NCBI GenBank assembly: GCA_028277185.1
Contig: JANQGQ010000009.1
Location: forward strand, 124,001-188,000
Source of the DNA: Woeseiaceae bacterium
GTDB taxonomy: Bacteria > Pseudomonadota > Gammaproteobacteria > Steroidobacterales > Woeseiaceae
Reading direction: 5' to 3'
Length of the DNA stretch: 64,000 nucleotides
Positions 15,533 to 24,338 of this stretch are shown piece after piece (the first letter of the stretch is position 1; every line of letters begins with the position of its first letter). The position numbers and the translations under genes are program-made. The notes beneath the pieces were generated by a model. That model worked only from the letters and a program-made list of their open reading frames with translations. It did no database searches and was not told the DNA's origin.

Positions 15533-16432
15533 TCAAGTCCGCGAGCCGGCGGCACCGAGCAGCACATCGCGAAAGCATGCGGCGGCCGGACCGGGCGCGA
15601 TGCCCTTGCGGCGAATCAGGTATACGGGCATCGGCGTCTCGCCGCCCGGCCCGATACCTTGTGGAGCGATTCTCGAGAGCCGCCCGGCGGCGATGTCGTC
15701 CTCGACGACGTGCAGCGGCATGCTGCCCCAGCCCACGCCGGCGATCAGGAGCGCCCGCTTTGTCTCGAGATCGTCGACGCGCCACGCCCGGGGACCGCCG
15801 ACCCCGTAGTCGACGCCGGCGGTCAGCGTAGTGGGATCGGCAATCACGATGTTGAGCTGATCGGATACGTCAGCCGGACTCGCCGCTCGGGTGACGGCGT
15901 GGCCGGGCGCCGCCACGGCAACCAGCGTAATCCGGCCGGCGGGCTCCATGTGTAACGCATCGTCGTGAAACTCGTCGGACACCGACAGACCGAACGAGCT
16001 GCCCCCGTCGCGCACCGCTACGAGCGGCCCGCCCATCGGCGCGGCGTGCACGCGAACGGCGACCTGTGAATAGCGCTCGTGGACGACCCGAAGCGCGGCC
16101 GCGAAGGTGTCCAGCCGAATGAACGGATCGATCGCGATGTCGAGCGTCGCCTCGACGCCCGTCCGGAAACTGCGGGCGCGCGCCCGCAGCCCCTCGGCCT
16201 GTGCGATCACTCGCCGTGCGTCGCCCAGCAGCACGCGGCCTTCGTCCGTCAGGGTCGCCCGGTAGCCGTCGCGATCGAACAACTCGATGCCGAGCTGGCT
16301 TTCGAGCGTGGCAATCGCGTGGCTGACCGCCGACTGCGCCCGATGCACCCGTTTTGCGGCCGCGCGGAAGCTGCCCGCGTCGGCTATCGCCACGAGCATC
16401 CTAAGCTGATCCAGGGTAATCGAATCCAACAT
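15533..16432 (-). CDS. LysR-family transcriptional regulator
   Basis: 299-residue LysR regulator. The winged helix-turn-helix is at residues 5-62 (LRMLVAIADAGSFRAAAKRV, AQSAVSHAIATLE), followed by the periplasmic-binding-like effector domain. It is divergent from the NmrA-type gene at 16546 with a 113-base shared region, the classic LysR-target arrangement. It also lies upstream of the VOC-deaminase operon on the same strand, so it may regulate either or both. Confidence 0.93.
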   Translation of the reverse strand: MLDSITLDQLRMLVAIADAGSFRAAAKRVHRAQSAVSHAIATLESQLGIELFDRDGYRATLTDEGRVLLGDARRVIAQAEGLRARARSFRTGVEATLDIAIDPFIRLDTFAAALRVVHERYSQVAVRVHAAPMGGPLVAVRDGGSSFGLSVSDEFHDDALHMEPAGRITLVAVAAPGHAVTRAASPADVSDQLNIVIADPTTLTAGVDYGVGGPRAWRVDDLETKRALLIAGVGWGSMPLHVVEDDIAAGRLSRIAPQGIGPGGETPMPVYLIRRKGIAPGPAAACFRDVLLGAAGSRT

Positions 16433-16545
16433 GATCTATTTTTCTAATCTATCTGTTCAGCATTTTGTTGATCTCGGAACCCGCTCTACAGCCGTAGAAT
16501 CCAGCTTCTATTGACTTTTAGCCGCTCCAACGAGGTACACAAATC

Positions 16546-17427
16546 ATGTCAGAACGCACAAAGACGATCAAAAAATACGATCGCCCCGTCGTCGTCGCGG
16601 GCGCAACCGGCAAACAGGGTGGGGCCGTCGCCGCCCGGCTTCTCGAACGGGGCCACCGCGTCCGGGCGCTGACGCGAAATCCCGGGAAGCCCGCCGCGAA
16701 GGCGCTCGAGGCAGCCGGCGCCGAAGTGGTTCAGGCCGACCTCGAGGACCGGCCAAGCCTGGACCGCGCGCTTGCCGGCGCCGCTGCGCTGTTCTCGGTG
16801 CAGGACTTTCTCGAGGCGGGCGTCGATGCCGAGCGGCGGCAGGGCATCAATCTGACGGAAGCCGCGGCGGCATCCGCTATCGAGCACCTCGTGTACTCCG
16901 GTGCCTCCACTATCGACCGGAATACCGGCGTCCCGCATCTCGACAGCAAATGGGAGGTCGAGCAGCGCGTCCGTGCACTCGATACTCCCTGGACGGTGTT
17001 CCGGCCCGCCGCCTTCATGGAAAACTGGGCGTGGGAGCGCGAGACGATCGAGAGCAGCGACGTCATGCACCACCCCGGCCGCCCGGACATGGTGTACCGG
17101 CAGGTGTCCGTTCGCGACATTGCCGTCATGGTCGTAGAGGCTTTCGAGAACCCTGCCGTCTGGACGGGCAACATTGCGCCGCTTGCCGGCGACGCGCTGA
17201 CGCCGGTACAGATGGCGGAAGCCTTTTCGCGGGTGCTGGCGCGGCCGATCGCGTTCGAACTGGTCGATTGGGAGTCTTGCGCCAGCGCGCAGGGCGAGGA
17301 ACTCATGCTCATGTACCGCTACTTCGACGAGTTCGGCATGGACGGCGATCCGGCGCAGCTGCGGCACTGGCATCCGGGCGCGCGCTCCTTCGAACAGTTC
17401 CTGCGCGACGACGGCTGGGGAATATGA
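16546..17427 (+). CDS. NmrA-like NAD(P)-binding protein
   Basis: 293-residue atypical short-chain-dehydrogenase-like protein with a Rossmann dinucleotide motif at the N-terminus (VVVAGATGKQGGAVAARLL) and the NmrA-type middle (YSGASTIDRN, then FRPAAFMENW). NmrA-like proteins are redox sensors or quinone/azo reductases. It is divergent from a LysR regulator and probably its target. The ATG at 16546 follows the sequence AACGAGGTACACAAATC. Confidence 0.9.
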   Translation: MSERTKTIKKYDRPVVVAGATGKQGGAVAARLLERGHRVRALTRNPGKPAAKALEAAGAEVVQADLEDRPSLDRALAGAAALFSVQDFLEAGVDAERRQGINLTEAAAASAIEHLVYSGASTIDRNTGVPHLDSKWEVEQRVRALDTPWTVFRPAAFMENWAWERETIESSDVMHHPGRPDMVYRQVSVRDIAVMVVEAFENPAVWTGNIAPLAGDALTPVQMAEAFSRVLARPIAFELVDWESCASAQGEELMLMYRYFDEFGMDGDPAQLRHWHPGARSFEQFLRDDGWGI

Positions 17428-17511
17428 CAAACGCCGATTCGTGAAGGCCGTCGCCGGAATCGTTCCGGCCGCGATGCTAGAATACCGGCCCGCCCGATGA
17501 GGAGACTCTTC

Positions 17512-18201
17512 ATGCAGGATCAAGTGAACTACGCCGGACCGGTTATCGGCGCTACCGTCGAGGATCGCTCGGCGTTCATCTGGAGATGTTACGCGCACGT
17601 CGCCCTTGGGATCGTTGCGTTCGCCGGCGTCCTCGCCTACCTCGTTTCATCGGGCCTCGCCTACGAGATTGCACCGACGATGGTCCAGTACTGGTGGGCA
17701 ACGCTCGGCGCCTTCATCCTGGTCGGCTGGGGTGCGTCGCATCTCGCGCACAGGATCGAATCGAAGCCTCTGCAGTACGGCGCGTTCGCGGTGCTGGTTG
17801 TGGCCGAGGCGCTGATTTTCTCGCCGATGATCATCGTCGCGATGGCGACCCAGCCGGGCGTCATCGAAAGCGCGGCCTGGGTCACGCTCCTCGGCTGCGG
17901 CGGACTCATCGCGACCGCGATGATCACGCGCAAGGACTTCTCGTTTCTGCGCGGAATGCTCGTCTGGGGCGGCATCCTCGCGCTCGTGGGCATCTTCTCG
18001 TCGCTGATCTTCGGCTTCGAACTCGGCACCTGGTTCTCGGTGGCGATGATCGGCTTCGCCGGCGCCGCGGTGCTGTACGACACGTCGAACATCCTGCACC
18101 ACTACCCGCAGGACAGGTACGTGGCCGCGGCGATGGCGCTGTTTGCGTCGATTGCCCTGATGTTCTGGTACATCCTGCGGCTGTTCATGAGCCGCGACTA
18201 G
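17512..18201 (+). CDS. Bax inhibitor-1 / YccA family membrane protein
   Basis: Integral inner-membrane protein of 229 residues with about seven hydrophobic helices, from YAHVALGIVAFAGVLAYLV to IALMFWYILRLFM. The C-terminal part has the family pattern AAVLYDTSNILHHY. Relatives are calcium/proton leak channels or modulators of FtsH proteolysis. I chose ATG at 17512 because GGAG lies eight bases before it; a longer start at 17497 lacks a site. A strong hairpin terminator follows. Confidence 0.9.
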   Translation: MQDQVNYAGPVIGATVEDRSAFIWRCYAHVALGIVAFAGVLAYLVSSGLAYEIAPTMVQYWWATLGAFILVGWGASHLAHRIESKPLQYGAFAVLVVAEALIFSPMIIVAMATQPGVIESAAWVTLLGCGGLIATAMITRKDFSFLRGMLVWGGILALVGIFSSLIFGFELGTWFSVAMIGFAGAAVLYDTSNILHHYPQDRYVAAAMALFASIALMFWYILRLFMSRD

Positions 18202-18223
18202 GGCGCCGTCCGCTAAGGCATCG

Positions 18224-18256
18224 AAGGGCCTGGCCACCGTGTGGCCGGGCCCTTTC
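18224..18256 (+). terminator. Rho-independent terminator after the BI-1 gene
   Basis: AAGGGCC-T-GGCCAC, loop CGT, GTGGCC-G-GGCCCTT, then TTCTTT. It ends BI-1 transcription 22 bases past the stop. It almost abuts the convergent RDD gene stop at 18258. Confidence 0.75.
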
Positions 18257-18257
18257 T

Positions 18258-19037
18258 TTAGTTGGCGATCCGAACGACGACCGTGCCCGCTATGAAGTCA
18301 TGCACCGCGCGTCGCTTGCGATTGAAGAGCATCGTTACGATCTCGGCGACGCCCCATACCAGGACAGCCGCGCCAATCGCATACTGAACGACGGCCGCCA
18401 TCCCGCTTAGTCTCGCATCCTCGAGCATCGCTCCGAAGGCCAGCAGGTAGACGGTCGACGCCGCGGTGACGAGCAGCGGCACGATGTCCCGCACGATCGC
18501 CTGGCGCAGGCTGAGTTTCCTGCCCTCCGCTACGTCGAGCACTTTCACGCCGGTCACCATCTTGCCGAGCGTTTGCCCGTACGCGGCGTGCATGGCTATC
18601 GCGTAGGCGACCGCGACCAGTTCCATCGACTGCCGGACGTAGGGTGACGCCGCCGACTCGACGACACCAGTGTTCTGGGCAACGACCGCGCCGATCCCCA
18701 GAGGTACGCCCAATACGATACCGTCGAAGAAGTACGCCCAGAATCGCCGCCAAAAGGTCCGATACCTGTTCTCCTCGGTGATCGGTTCTATGCTTGCATG
18801 CCGGAAGCCGCCCAGCTCTTCGATCTGCCGGCGAATTCTCGCTTCGTAGTCGGGGTGCCTCGTCTTGTCCAGCGCGAAGTAGCAGTCTTCGAGCTCGGTT
18901 ACGGATTCCGGCACGCGCCGGCCGATCTCCTTCACCAGCGCCTCGTAGACTTCCGGATACAGGTCGCCGCGAATGCTGTTGAGTACCTGATACAGGCTCA
19001 GCAGGCTGTAAGTCTCGTACTCGGGAATCTCGACCAA
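18258..19037 (-). CDS. RDD-family membrane protein
   Basis: 259-residue inner-membrane protein. An N-terminal soluble part of about 95 residues (LSLYQVLNSIRGDLYPEVYE) precedes an RDD domain that begins FWRRFWAYFFDGIVLGVP and has three or four membrane helices. RDD proteins are poorly understood; some are Na+/H+ exchangers. It diverges from the saccharopine-dehydrogenase-like gene at 19115 with 77 bases between the starts. Confidence 0.85.
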   Translation of the reverse strand: MVEIPEYETYSLLSLYQVLNSIRGDLYPEVYEALVKEIGRRVPESVTELEDCYFALDKTRHPDYEARIRRQIEELGGFRHASIEPITEENRYRTFWRRFWAYFFDGIVLGVPLGIGAVVAQNTGVVESAASPYVRQSMELVAVAYAIAMHAAYGQTLGKMVTGVKVLDVAEGRKLSLRQAIVRDIVPLLVTAASTVYLLAFGAMLEDARLSGMAAVVQYAIGAAVLVWGVAEIVTMLFNRKRRAVHDFIAGTVVVRIAN

Positions 19038-19114
19038 GGCCTGCTCCTGTTTCGCAAAATGCTAACATCGAACCGCTCGAACAGCCTCAAAGTTAACAAG
19101 GCCGGCATACTCCG

Positions 19115-20776
19115 GTGAAGGTTCTCATTCTCGGTGGCTACGGGGTCTTCGGCGGCCGGCTTGCAGAGCTGCTTGCCGATGACCCGGACCTCGAGCTGAT
19201 CGTCGCGGGGCGCAGCGCCGGGAGAGCCCGCGACTTCTGCGTGCGCCACGAGTCGGCTGCGACAATGACGCCGGCGGTGGCCGACCGGCGCGACATCGAG
19301 CCCGTTCTCGCCGCCGTGCAGCCGGACGTCCTGGTCGACGCGTCGGGCCCGTTCCAGGAATACGGCGCTTCCCGTTACGACGTCGTTCGCTGCTGCGTCC
19401 GGCATGGCGTCAACTACCTGGATCTCGCCGACGCGGCCGGGTTCGTTGGAGACATCGGGCAGTTCGACACGGCCGCGAAAGACGCGGGTGTGTTCGTGCT
19501 GTCCGGCATCAGCAGCTTTCCGGCATTGACGTCCGCCGTAGTACACGAGCTGCGGCGGAGGCTGACGATAAGGACTCTCAGTGTCGCTATCGCGCCATCG
19601 CCGGGCGCGGGCGTCGGCAGGAACGTGATGCGGGCCGTCCTCGGGTACTCGGGGTCGCCGATCGAGCTGACGCAGAGCGGCCGGCCAGCGGTTGGCATCG
19701 GGCTCGTCGACAACCGGCGCTACACGATTGCTCCGCCAGGACGCCTGCCGCTCCACAGCCGCCGCTTCTCGCTCGTCGAAGTGCCGGACCTGACGCTGCT
19801 GCCCGACGAGTTTCCGGAGATCGCCAATATCTGGATCGGGGCCGGGCCGGTGCCGGAGATTCTGCATCGTCTGCTCAACCTGCTCGCTTACCTGAGATGG
19901 AAACTGCGGCTGCCCTCGTTGAGCCCGTTGGCGGGTCTATGTCACCGGGCGATCAATACTTTCCGCTCCGGCGAGCATCGCGGCGGCATGCTCGTCGAGG
20001 CAAGCGACGACCGTGGCAGGACGGTCGCCTGGCACCTCCTGGCGGAAGGCGACGACGGCGCCTACATACCTTCGATGGCAGCCGAGAGTATCGTCCGGCG
20101 AACGCTTGGCGGGGAGCCGCCTCGCCCCGGCGCACGTGCGGGCAGCAACGCACTGACGCTTGGCGACTACCGGCGCGTGTTTGCCGGCCGCTCGATTCAT
20201 ATGGGGACACGCGAGCTCGGCAGCGAACCCCGCTCCTTGTTTCACGACGTCCTCGGCGAGAGCTTCGGCGCACTACCCGCGGCGGTGCGCGAGCTGCACG
20301 ACGGCAAGCGCACAACGGTATGGCGCGGTCGGGCGGCGGTGACGGGCGCACGCAGTCTGACGGGGCGGCTGGTCGCGCGGACGTTCGGGTTTCCAGTGCG
20401 CGACGAGGAAACGGAAGTACGGGTGGAGATCGAACCCACCGAACGCGGTGAGGTCTGGACTCGCACTTTTGGCGCCAGGCAGCTTCGCAGCGAACTGTCG
20501 CGCGGCGATGGACGCGACGCCTGGCTCTTGTGCGAACGTTTCGGTGCGGTTTCGGTCTCGATCGCGCTGGTGCTGCGCGACGGCAAGCTCTGGTACGTGC
20601 CGCGGCGTTGGCGTCTGGGCCCTGTCCCCATGCCGCGGGCGTTGCTGCCATCCGGCGGGAGCTTCGAATCGGATCGCGACGGCGTTTTCGCATTCGACGT
20701 GACGATCGCGGCACCGATCGTCGGACACATCGCCGGCTACCGCGGGACCCTGCGGCGCGACGATGGGAAACCGTAG
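19115..20776 (+). CDS. Saccharopine-dehydrogenase-like NAD(P)-binding protein with DUF4166 domain
   Basis: 553-residue two-domain protein. Residues 1-340 form a Rossmann reductase of the saccharopine dehydrogenase NADP-binding kind (MKVLILGGYGVFGGRLAELL). Residues about 365-550 match the DUF4166 pattern (FHDVLGESFGALPAAVRELH, then WRRWRLGPVPMPRALLP-like sequence). The start codon is GTG at 19115. The substrate is unknown; relatives act on lipids or flavonoid-like compounds, but that is only family knowledge. It is monocistronic or cotranscribed with the YceI gene 105 bases on. Confidence 0.85.
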   Translation: MKVLILGGYGVFGGRLAELLADDPDLELIVAGRSAGRARDFCVRHESAATMTPAVADRRDIEPVLAAVQPDVLVDASGPFQEYGASRYDVVRCCVRHGVNYLDLADAAGFVGDIGQFDTAAKDAGVFVLSGISSFPALTSAVVHELRRRLTIRTLSVAIAPSPGAGVGRNVMRAVLGYSGSPIELTQSGRPAVGIGLVDNRRYTIAPPGRLPLHSRRFSLVEVPDLTLLPDEFPEIANIWIGAGPVPEILHRLLNLLAYLRWKLRLPSLSPLAGLCHRAINTFRSGEHRGGMLVEASDDRGRTVAWHLLAEGDDGAYIPSMAAESIVRRTLGGEPPRPGARAGSNALTLGDYRRVFAGRSIHMGTRELGSEPRSLFHDVLGESFGALPAAVRELHDGKRTTVWRGRAAVTGARSLTGRLVARTFGFPVRDEETEVRVEIEPTERGEVWTRTFGARQLRSELSRGDGRDAWLLCERFGAVSVSIALVLRDGKLWYVPRRWRLGPVPMPRALLPSGGSFESDRDGVFAFDVTIAAPIVGHIAGYRGTLRRDDGKP

Positions 20777-20881
20777 CGGAACGCGACGTCCCGCAGCATC
20801 GATAAATCGGCACATGGCATCCGTTTTTTCGGCGCAGGAATGCATTGCGATGCGGCCCGCTTCATGGAAAGGTAAGAGCCT

Positions 20882-21466
20882 ATGAGAACGCTATCGCTTA
20901 CCGCCCTTGCATTCGCGCTGTGGACAGCGCCGGCATCCGCCGAGTGGACACTGGACAACGACAGCTCGCGGATCAGTTTCGTGTCGACCAAGGCGGGATC
21001 GGCGGCCGAGGTCCACGGCTTCGAAGCCGTCGACGGACAGGTGGACGACAACGGCAGAGCCACGATCACGATCGACCTGGACTCCGTCAACACCGCAGTT
21101 CCGATCCGGGACGAACGCATGCGTACGCTGCTGTTCGAGACCGCCGAGAACCCGACGGCAACCCTTGCGGCCAGCGTGGACATGGAGGCCGTCTCGGCGC
21201 TCGATCCCGGACAGGAAACGGCGATGGTCGCGGAGGGTCAGCTAATGCTGCGCGGCATGGTGGTCAGCCTGACGATCGACCTGACCGTCGCCAGACTGTC
21301 CGACTCGCGTGTGCTGGTGGCAAGCCGCAAACCGCTGGTCATCAACGCCGGTCAGCTCGGCCTTCTCGACGGGGTCGAAAAGCTGCGGGAAGTCGTCGGC
21401 TTGCCGTCGATCAGTCCGGCCGTCCCGGTGAGCTTCGTGCTTGCGTTCGATCGGCAGCCTGGCTGA
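20882..21466 (+). CDS. YceI-family periplasmic lipid-binding protein
   Basis: 194-residue exported protein with a signal peptide cleaved after PASA (about residue 20). The mature part is a YceI lipocalin-like barrel: WTLDNDSSRISFVSTKAGS, then VNTAVPIRDERMRTLLFET. The family binds polyisoprenoid or fatty-acid chains. Its last 56 bases overlap, in the opposite direction, the 3' end of the DUF4442 gene. Confidence 0.9.
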   Translation: MRTLSLTALAFALWTAPASAEWTLDNDSSRISFVSTKAGSAAEVHGFEAVDGQVDDNGRATITIDLDSVNTAVPIRDERMRTLLFETAENPTATLAASVDMEAVSALDPGQETAMVAEGQLMLRGMVVSLTIDLTVARLSDSRVLVASRKPLVINAGQLGLLDGVEKLREVVGLPSISPAVPVSFVLAFDRQPG

Positions 21467-21938
21467 TCGCACGCTGGCGGCGCCGCGCGGATTTGGAGCG
21501 CACGTACACCCCTTTGCGCACCCTGGCAACGATCGTTCCGGCTTCGTCGACGAGATCCGCTTCGAACTGATAGGTGTTCTTACCGAGTTCGTCGACTTCG
21601 CGGCGGATTTCCTCCAGCCGGCCTTTGTCGATCTCGAAGACGCCGAGGATGGTGCCTTTCGCCGGTTTGAGAAAGTCGATCGCCGCCGACTTGTCCCAGA
21701 CCGTGTAGTCCGGTCCGAGGTTCATCATGACGATGAAGACGAAGAACGGATCGGTCATCGCGTAGAGGCTGCCGCCGAAATGGGTACCGAACAGGTTGCG
21801 GTTGTACCAGCGCGACCGCAGCTCCACTTCGAAGCGCGTGTAGTCTTCGTTGACCGATCGCACCCTCACGGCCATTCCAAGGTAAGGCGGATAGAGATTG
21901 ATCTTCCGGATCAGCTTGCCGAACTTCGAGTTCTTCAT
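21411..21938 (-). CDS. DUF4442 / hot-dog-fold thioesterase-like protein
   Basis: 175-residue protein of the DUF4442 group, hot-dog-fold relatives of acyl-CoA thioesterases. The pattern WYNRNLFGTHFGGSLYAMTD and the helix around it are seen at about 45-65. The tail from about 150 (KSARRRQRAISQAADRTQAR) is basic and overlaps the YceI gene, so it may be a recent extension after loss of an earlier stop. Probably acts on acyl-CoA; this is inference. Confidence 0.85.
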   Translation of the reverse strand: MKNSKFGKLIRKINLYPPYLGMAVRVRSVNEDYTRFEVELRSRWYNRNLFGTHFGGSLYAMTDPFFVFIVMMNLGPDYTVWDKSAAIDFLKPAKGTILGVFEIDKGRLEEIRREVDELGKNTYQFEADLVDEAGTIVARVRKGVYVRSKSARRRQRAISQAADRTQARSSPGRPD

Positions 21939-22157
21939 GAAAGGCTTTCCGCGGTTCCGATCGTTGAGCCGGCCGGCTCGGGAAACTGTGAAGAGATCGC
22001 GACGGGCGTACTGTAACTCACCCCGTGCCGCGCTCGCGATAGCTGCGTTCGCGGTCGTTCTGATTGCCGTGCCTGTCGGGTCGGCTGCGGACGAGGGCCG
22101 GCCCGTTAGCGAGCATCTGGCTCGACATCGGCAATCGGGACCCGGACCCGGCGGCCT

Positions 22158-23276
22158 TCAGGGATCGCGCGGAAGCGCAGGAGATCGCGCAGTAAGTAAG
22201 GCTGCAGCGGCCCGGCTCATTTCCCTGAAGTCGTGACCGACGTCCGGAACCGTCTCCACACGCCAGCGAAACCCGGCCTGAAGCTGCCGCGCCCGCTCCT
22301 GCCCGATACGAAAGAAATTGCGTCCCCTGGACAGCCGCCCCTGGCCTTGCCGATCGATGATTGGCGTACGCAGCAGCGTACCGCCGGCGTCGTCGCTATC
22401 GTCATTTTCGCCAAGCAGCAGCGTCAGCTTCGCGGCGTATGAGTCGACGAGACTCTCGTCCGCTATTCCGAGGCCCGCGATTCCGGACGGCAGCGGCTCG
22501 CCCGAAAGCGGCAGCGTATAGAAGCCGGCATTCGCAGCGACGATGTTGTCCGCACGTGACCGGGGATGAAAGAGCACGAACCGATGCAGTATCTGGCCGC
22601 CCGCGGAATGGCCGAAGATGTCGTAGCGCTCCGCGGGCGACCCGGTCGCAGCCTTGAGGAAATTGAAAAGCCGGTCGAAGTCACCGAACAGCCAGTCTGC
22701 CCGGTTCGGATTCACGTCGAACGCGATGTCTTCGTCGTTCAGGTAGACGGCGCCGGATGGCCGCGGGCGCAGGTTGGCGAACTCGAGGTTCGTGATGACG
22801 CCGCCCATGTGATAGGCCGCGAAGTCGTAGTGTTCCTCGGGGTAGCCGAGCGCTGCGACGAGCGCGTCGTTGTCGCGGGCGAAACCGAACCACTCGTTGC
22901 GGTACTCATAGCTGTCCCGGCCGGCGCCCGGCACCACGAGCAGGATTCTGGTCGGCGGAAACGCACTGTCGGGCAGATAGTAGTGCACGGTGATACGCCG
23001 GGCTTCCCGGCCGGGGCCACCCGCAAACCCGAATTCGCCGGCGCCGGCGGCAAGCCGCCGCGGTTCGAAGCCAAGACGGTGCTCGTAGTCGGGAACCAGA
23101 GTCATGTCGCAGGCGGGACACCGCCCGGGTGCGTCGAAGCGCTGGCCGTCTGCCGCGCAGCCACACGGCGGGCACACGAAGCGCTCCTTCGATTGGCCGC
23201 TGCCGCGAAAGCCCCGGGAGCACGCGGCCAGAAGAACGCTGGAGGCGAGGAATGCCCGCCGCGTAAGCAGCCTCAT
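22158..23276 (-). CDS. Lipoprotein alpha/beta hydrolase with N-terminal metal-binding motif
   Basis: 372-residue exported hydrolase. The N-terminus is a lipoprotein signal with twin-arginine flavour (LTRRAFLASSVLLAAC). Residues about 34-62 form a cysteine motif (CPPCGC...CPACD) like the heavy-metal-binding zinc ribbon found in copper-handling proteins. An alpha/beta hydrolase domain follows with the nucleophile elbow GHSAGG near residue 220 and a late histidine (VGHDF). The ATG overlaps the stop of the GlxA-type regulator by four bases, so the two are cotranscribed. The substrate is unknown; an extracellular polyester or lipid is possible. Confidence 0.75.
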   Translation of the reverse strand: MRLLTRRAFLASSVLLAACSRGFRGSGQSKERFVCPPCGCAADGQRFDAPGRCPACDMTLVPDYEHRLGFEPRRLAAGAGEFGFAGGPGREARRITVHYYLPDSAFPPTRILLVVPGAGRDSYEYRNEWFGFARDNDALVAALGYPEEHYDFAAYHMGGVITNLEFANLRPRPSGAVYLNDEDIAFDVNPNRADWLFGDFDRLFNFLKAATGSPAERYDIFGHSAGGQILHRFVLFHPRSRADNIVAANAGFYTLPLSGEPLPSGIAGLGIADESLVDSYAAKLTLLLGENDDSDDAGGTLLRTPIIDRQGQGRLSRGRNFFRIGQERARQLQAGFRWRVETVPDVGHDFREMSRAAAALLTARSPALPRDP

Positions 23277-24244
23277 CGACGTTCTCCGCTCTGCCGAAAA
23301 CGTTTCTGATACTCACCCGGCGACACGCCGAAGCGGCTTTCGAAAGCGCGACGAAATCCATCGGAACTGCCGAATCCCGTGGCGTGCGCGACTTGCGCGA
23401 TGCCAATGCCCTCACCCAGCAGCGTCCGGCCGGCGTCGAGTCGAAGCCGTTTGATGTACGCGGCCGGCGGCGCACCGAAGGCGGCACTGAAACGCCGGGA
23501 GAACTGGCGGGCACTCAAGCCCGCCCGCGTGGCCAGCGACTCTACCGACAGATCCTCGTCGAGATGGCTTGCCGCCCACCTGCAGACGTCGCCCAATCGC
23601 CCGGCCGCTTGCGCCTGCATCCTGAGCGGCAGCGAGAACTGCGTCTGCGAACCGGTCCGGCGCAAAAACACCACGAGCTCGCGCGCAACGTTCATTGCCA
23701 TGCTCACTCCCAGATCGCGCTCGATCAGATCGAGCGCGAGATCGATTCCCGAGGTGACGCCGCCCGAGGAGTAGTAGCGGCCGTCGCTCAGGAACAGGGC
23801 GTCCGGACGGACGCGGACACGCGGGTAGCGCTTCCTTAGATCGGCGGCGAACGCCCAGTGGGTCGTTACGCTGCGGCCGTCGATGAGGCCGGATTCCGCG
23901 AGCGCATAGGCTCCGGTACACACCGACGCCACGCGCTCGAAGCGGCGACCGTGTTCCCGTAGCCAGCCTGCAAGCGCCTGCAGCGTTCGTTCCTCGCGCA
24001 CGCCGGCGCCGCCGGGAAGGATCAGGACATCGCCTCGCGGCCGCTTCGGCACAAGCTCGTCGGCCATGAGTCTGAGTCCGGATTCCGTGCGGACAACGGG
24101 ATCGGCGATGGCCCACGACACGATACGGTAGACGTCGCGTTCGCTCTTGCTGTTCGCGGTCGCGAACGCTTCCAGCGGCCCGGTTACGTCGATTGCGTTG
24201 ACCCGGTCGTAGAGAAGGACGGCGACTGTACGCTTTCTCGTCAT
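23273..24244 (-). CDS. GlxA-family transcriptional regulator (DJ-1/PfpI domain plus AraC helix-turn-helix)
   Basis: 323-residue regulator. Residues 1-185 are a DJ-1/PfpI-type domain with the nucleophile-elbow sequence ASVCTGAYALAESGL; residues about 220-318 are the AraC double helix-turn-helix (LSVESLATRAGLSARQFSRR, then IAQVAHATGFGSSDGFRRAF). It precedes and overlaps the hydrolase gene, which it probably controls. GlxA-type regulators commonly respond to small amines or acids; the ligand here is not known. Confidence 0.92.
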   Translation of the reverse strand: MTRKRTVAVLLYDRVNAIDVTGPLEAFATANSKSERDVYRIVSWAIADPVVRTESGLRLMADELVPKRPRGDVLILPGGAGVREERTLQALAGWLREHGRRFERVASVCTGAYALAESGLIDGRSVTTHWAFAADLRKRYPRVRVRPDALFLSDGRYYSSGGVTSGIDLALDLIERDLGVSMAMNVARELVVFLRRTGSQTQFSLPLRMQAQAAGRLGDVCRWAASHLDEDLSVESLATRAGLSARQFSRRFSAAFGAPPAAYIKRLRLDAGRTLLGEGIGIAQVAHATGFGSSDGFRRAFESRFGVSPGEYQKRFRQSGERR

Positions 24245-24338
24245 GCGACGAGCTTAGCCGACCGGGCCATGTCCTGAATGACAAATAATCGACGAAAACG
24301 GACAAGCCCGAATTCCGCGCATGCGGCTCAGATAGCGC

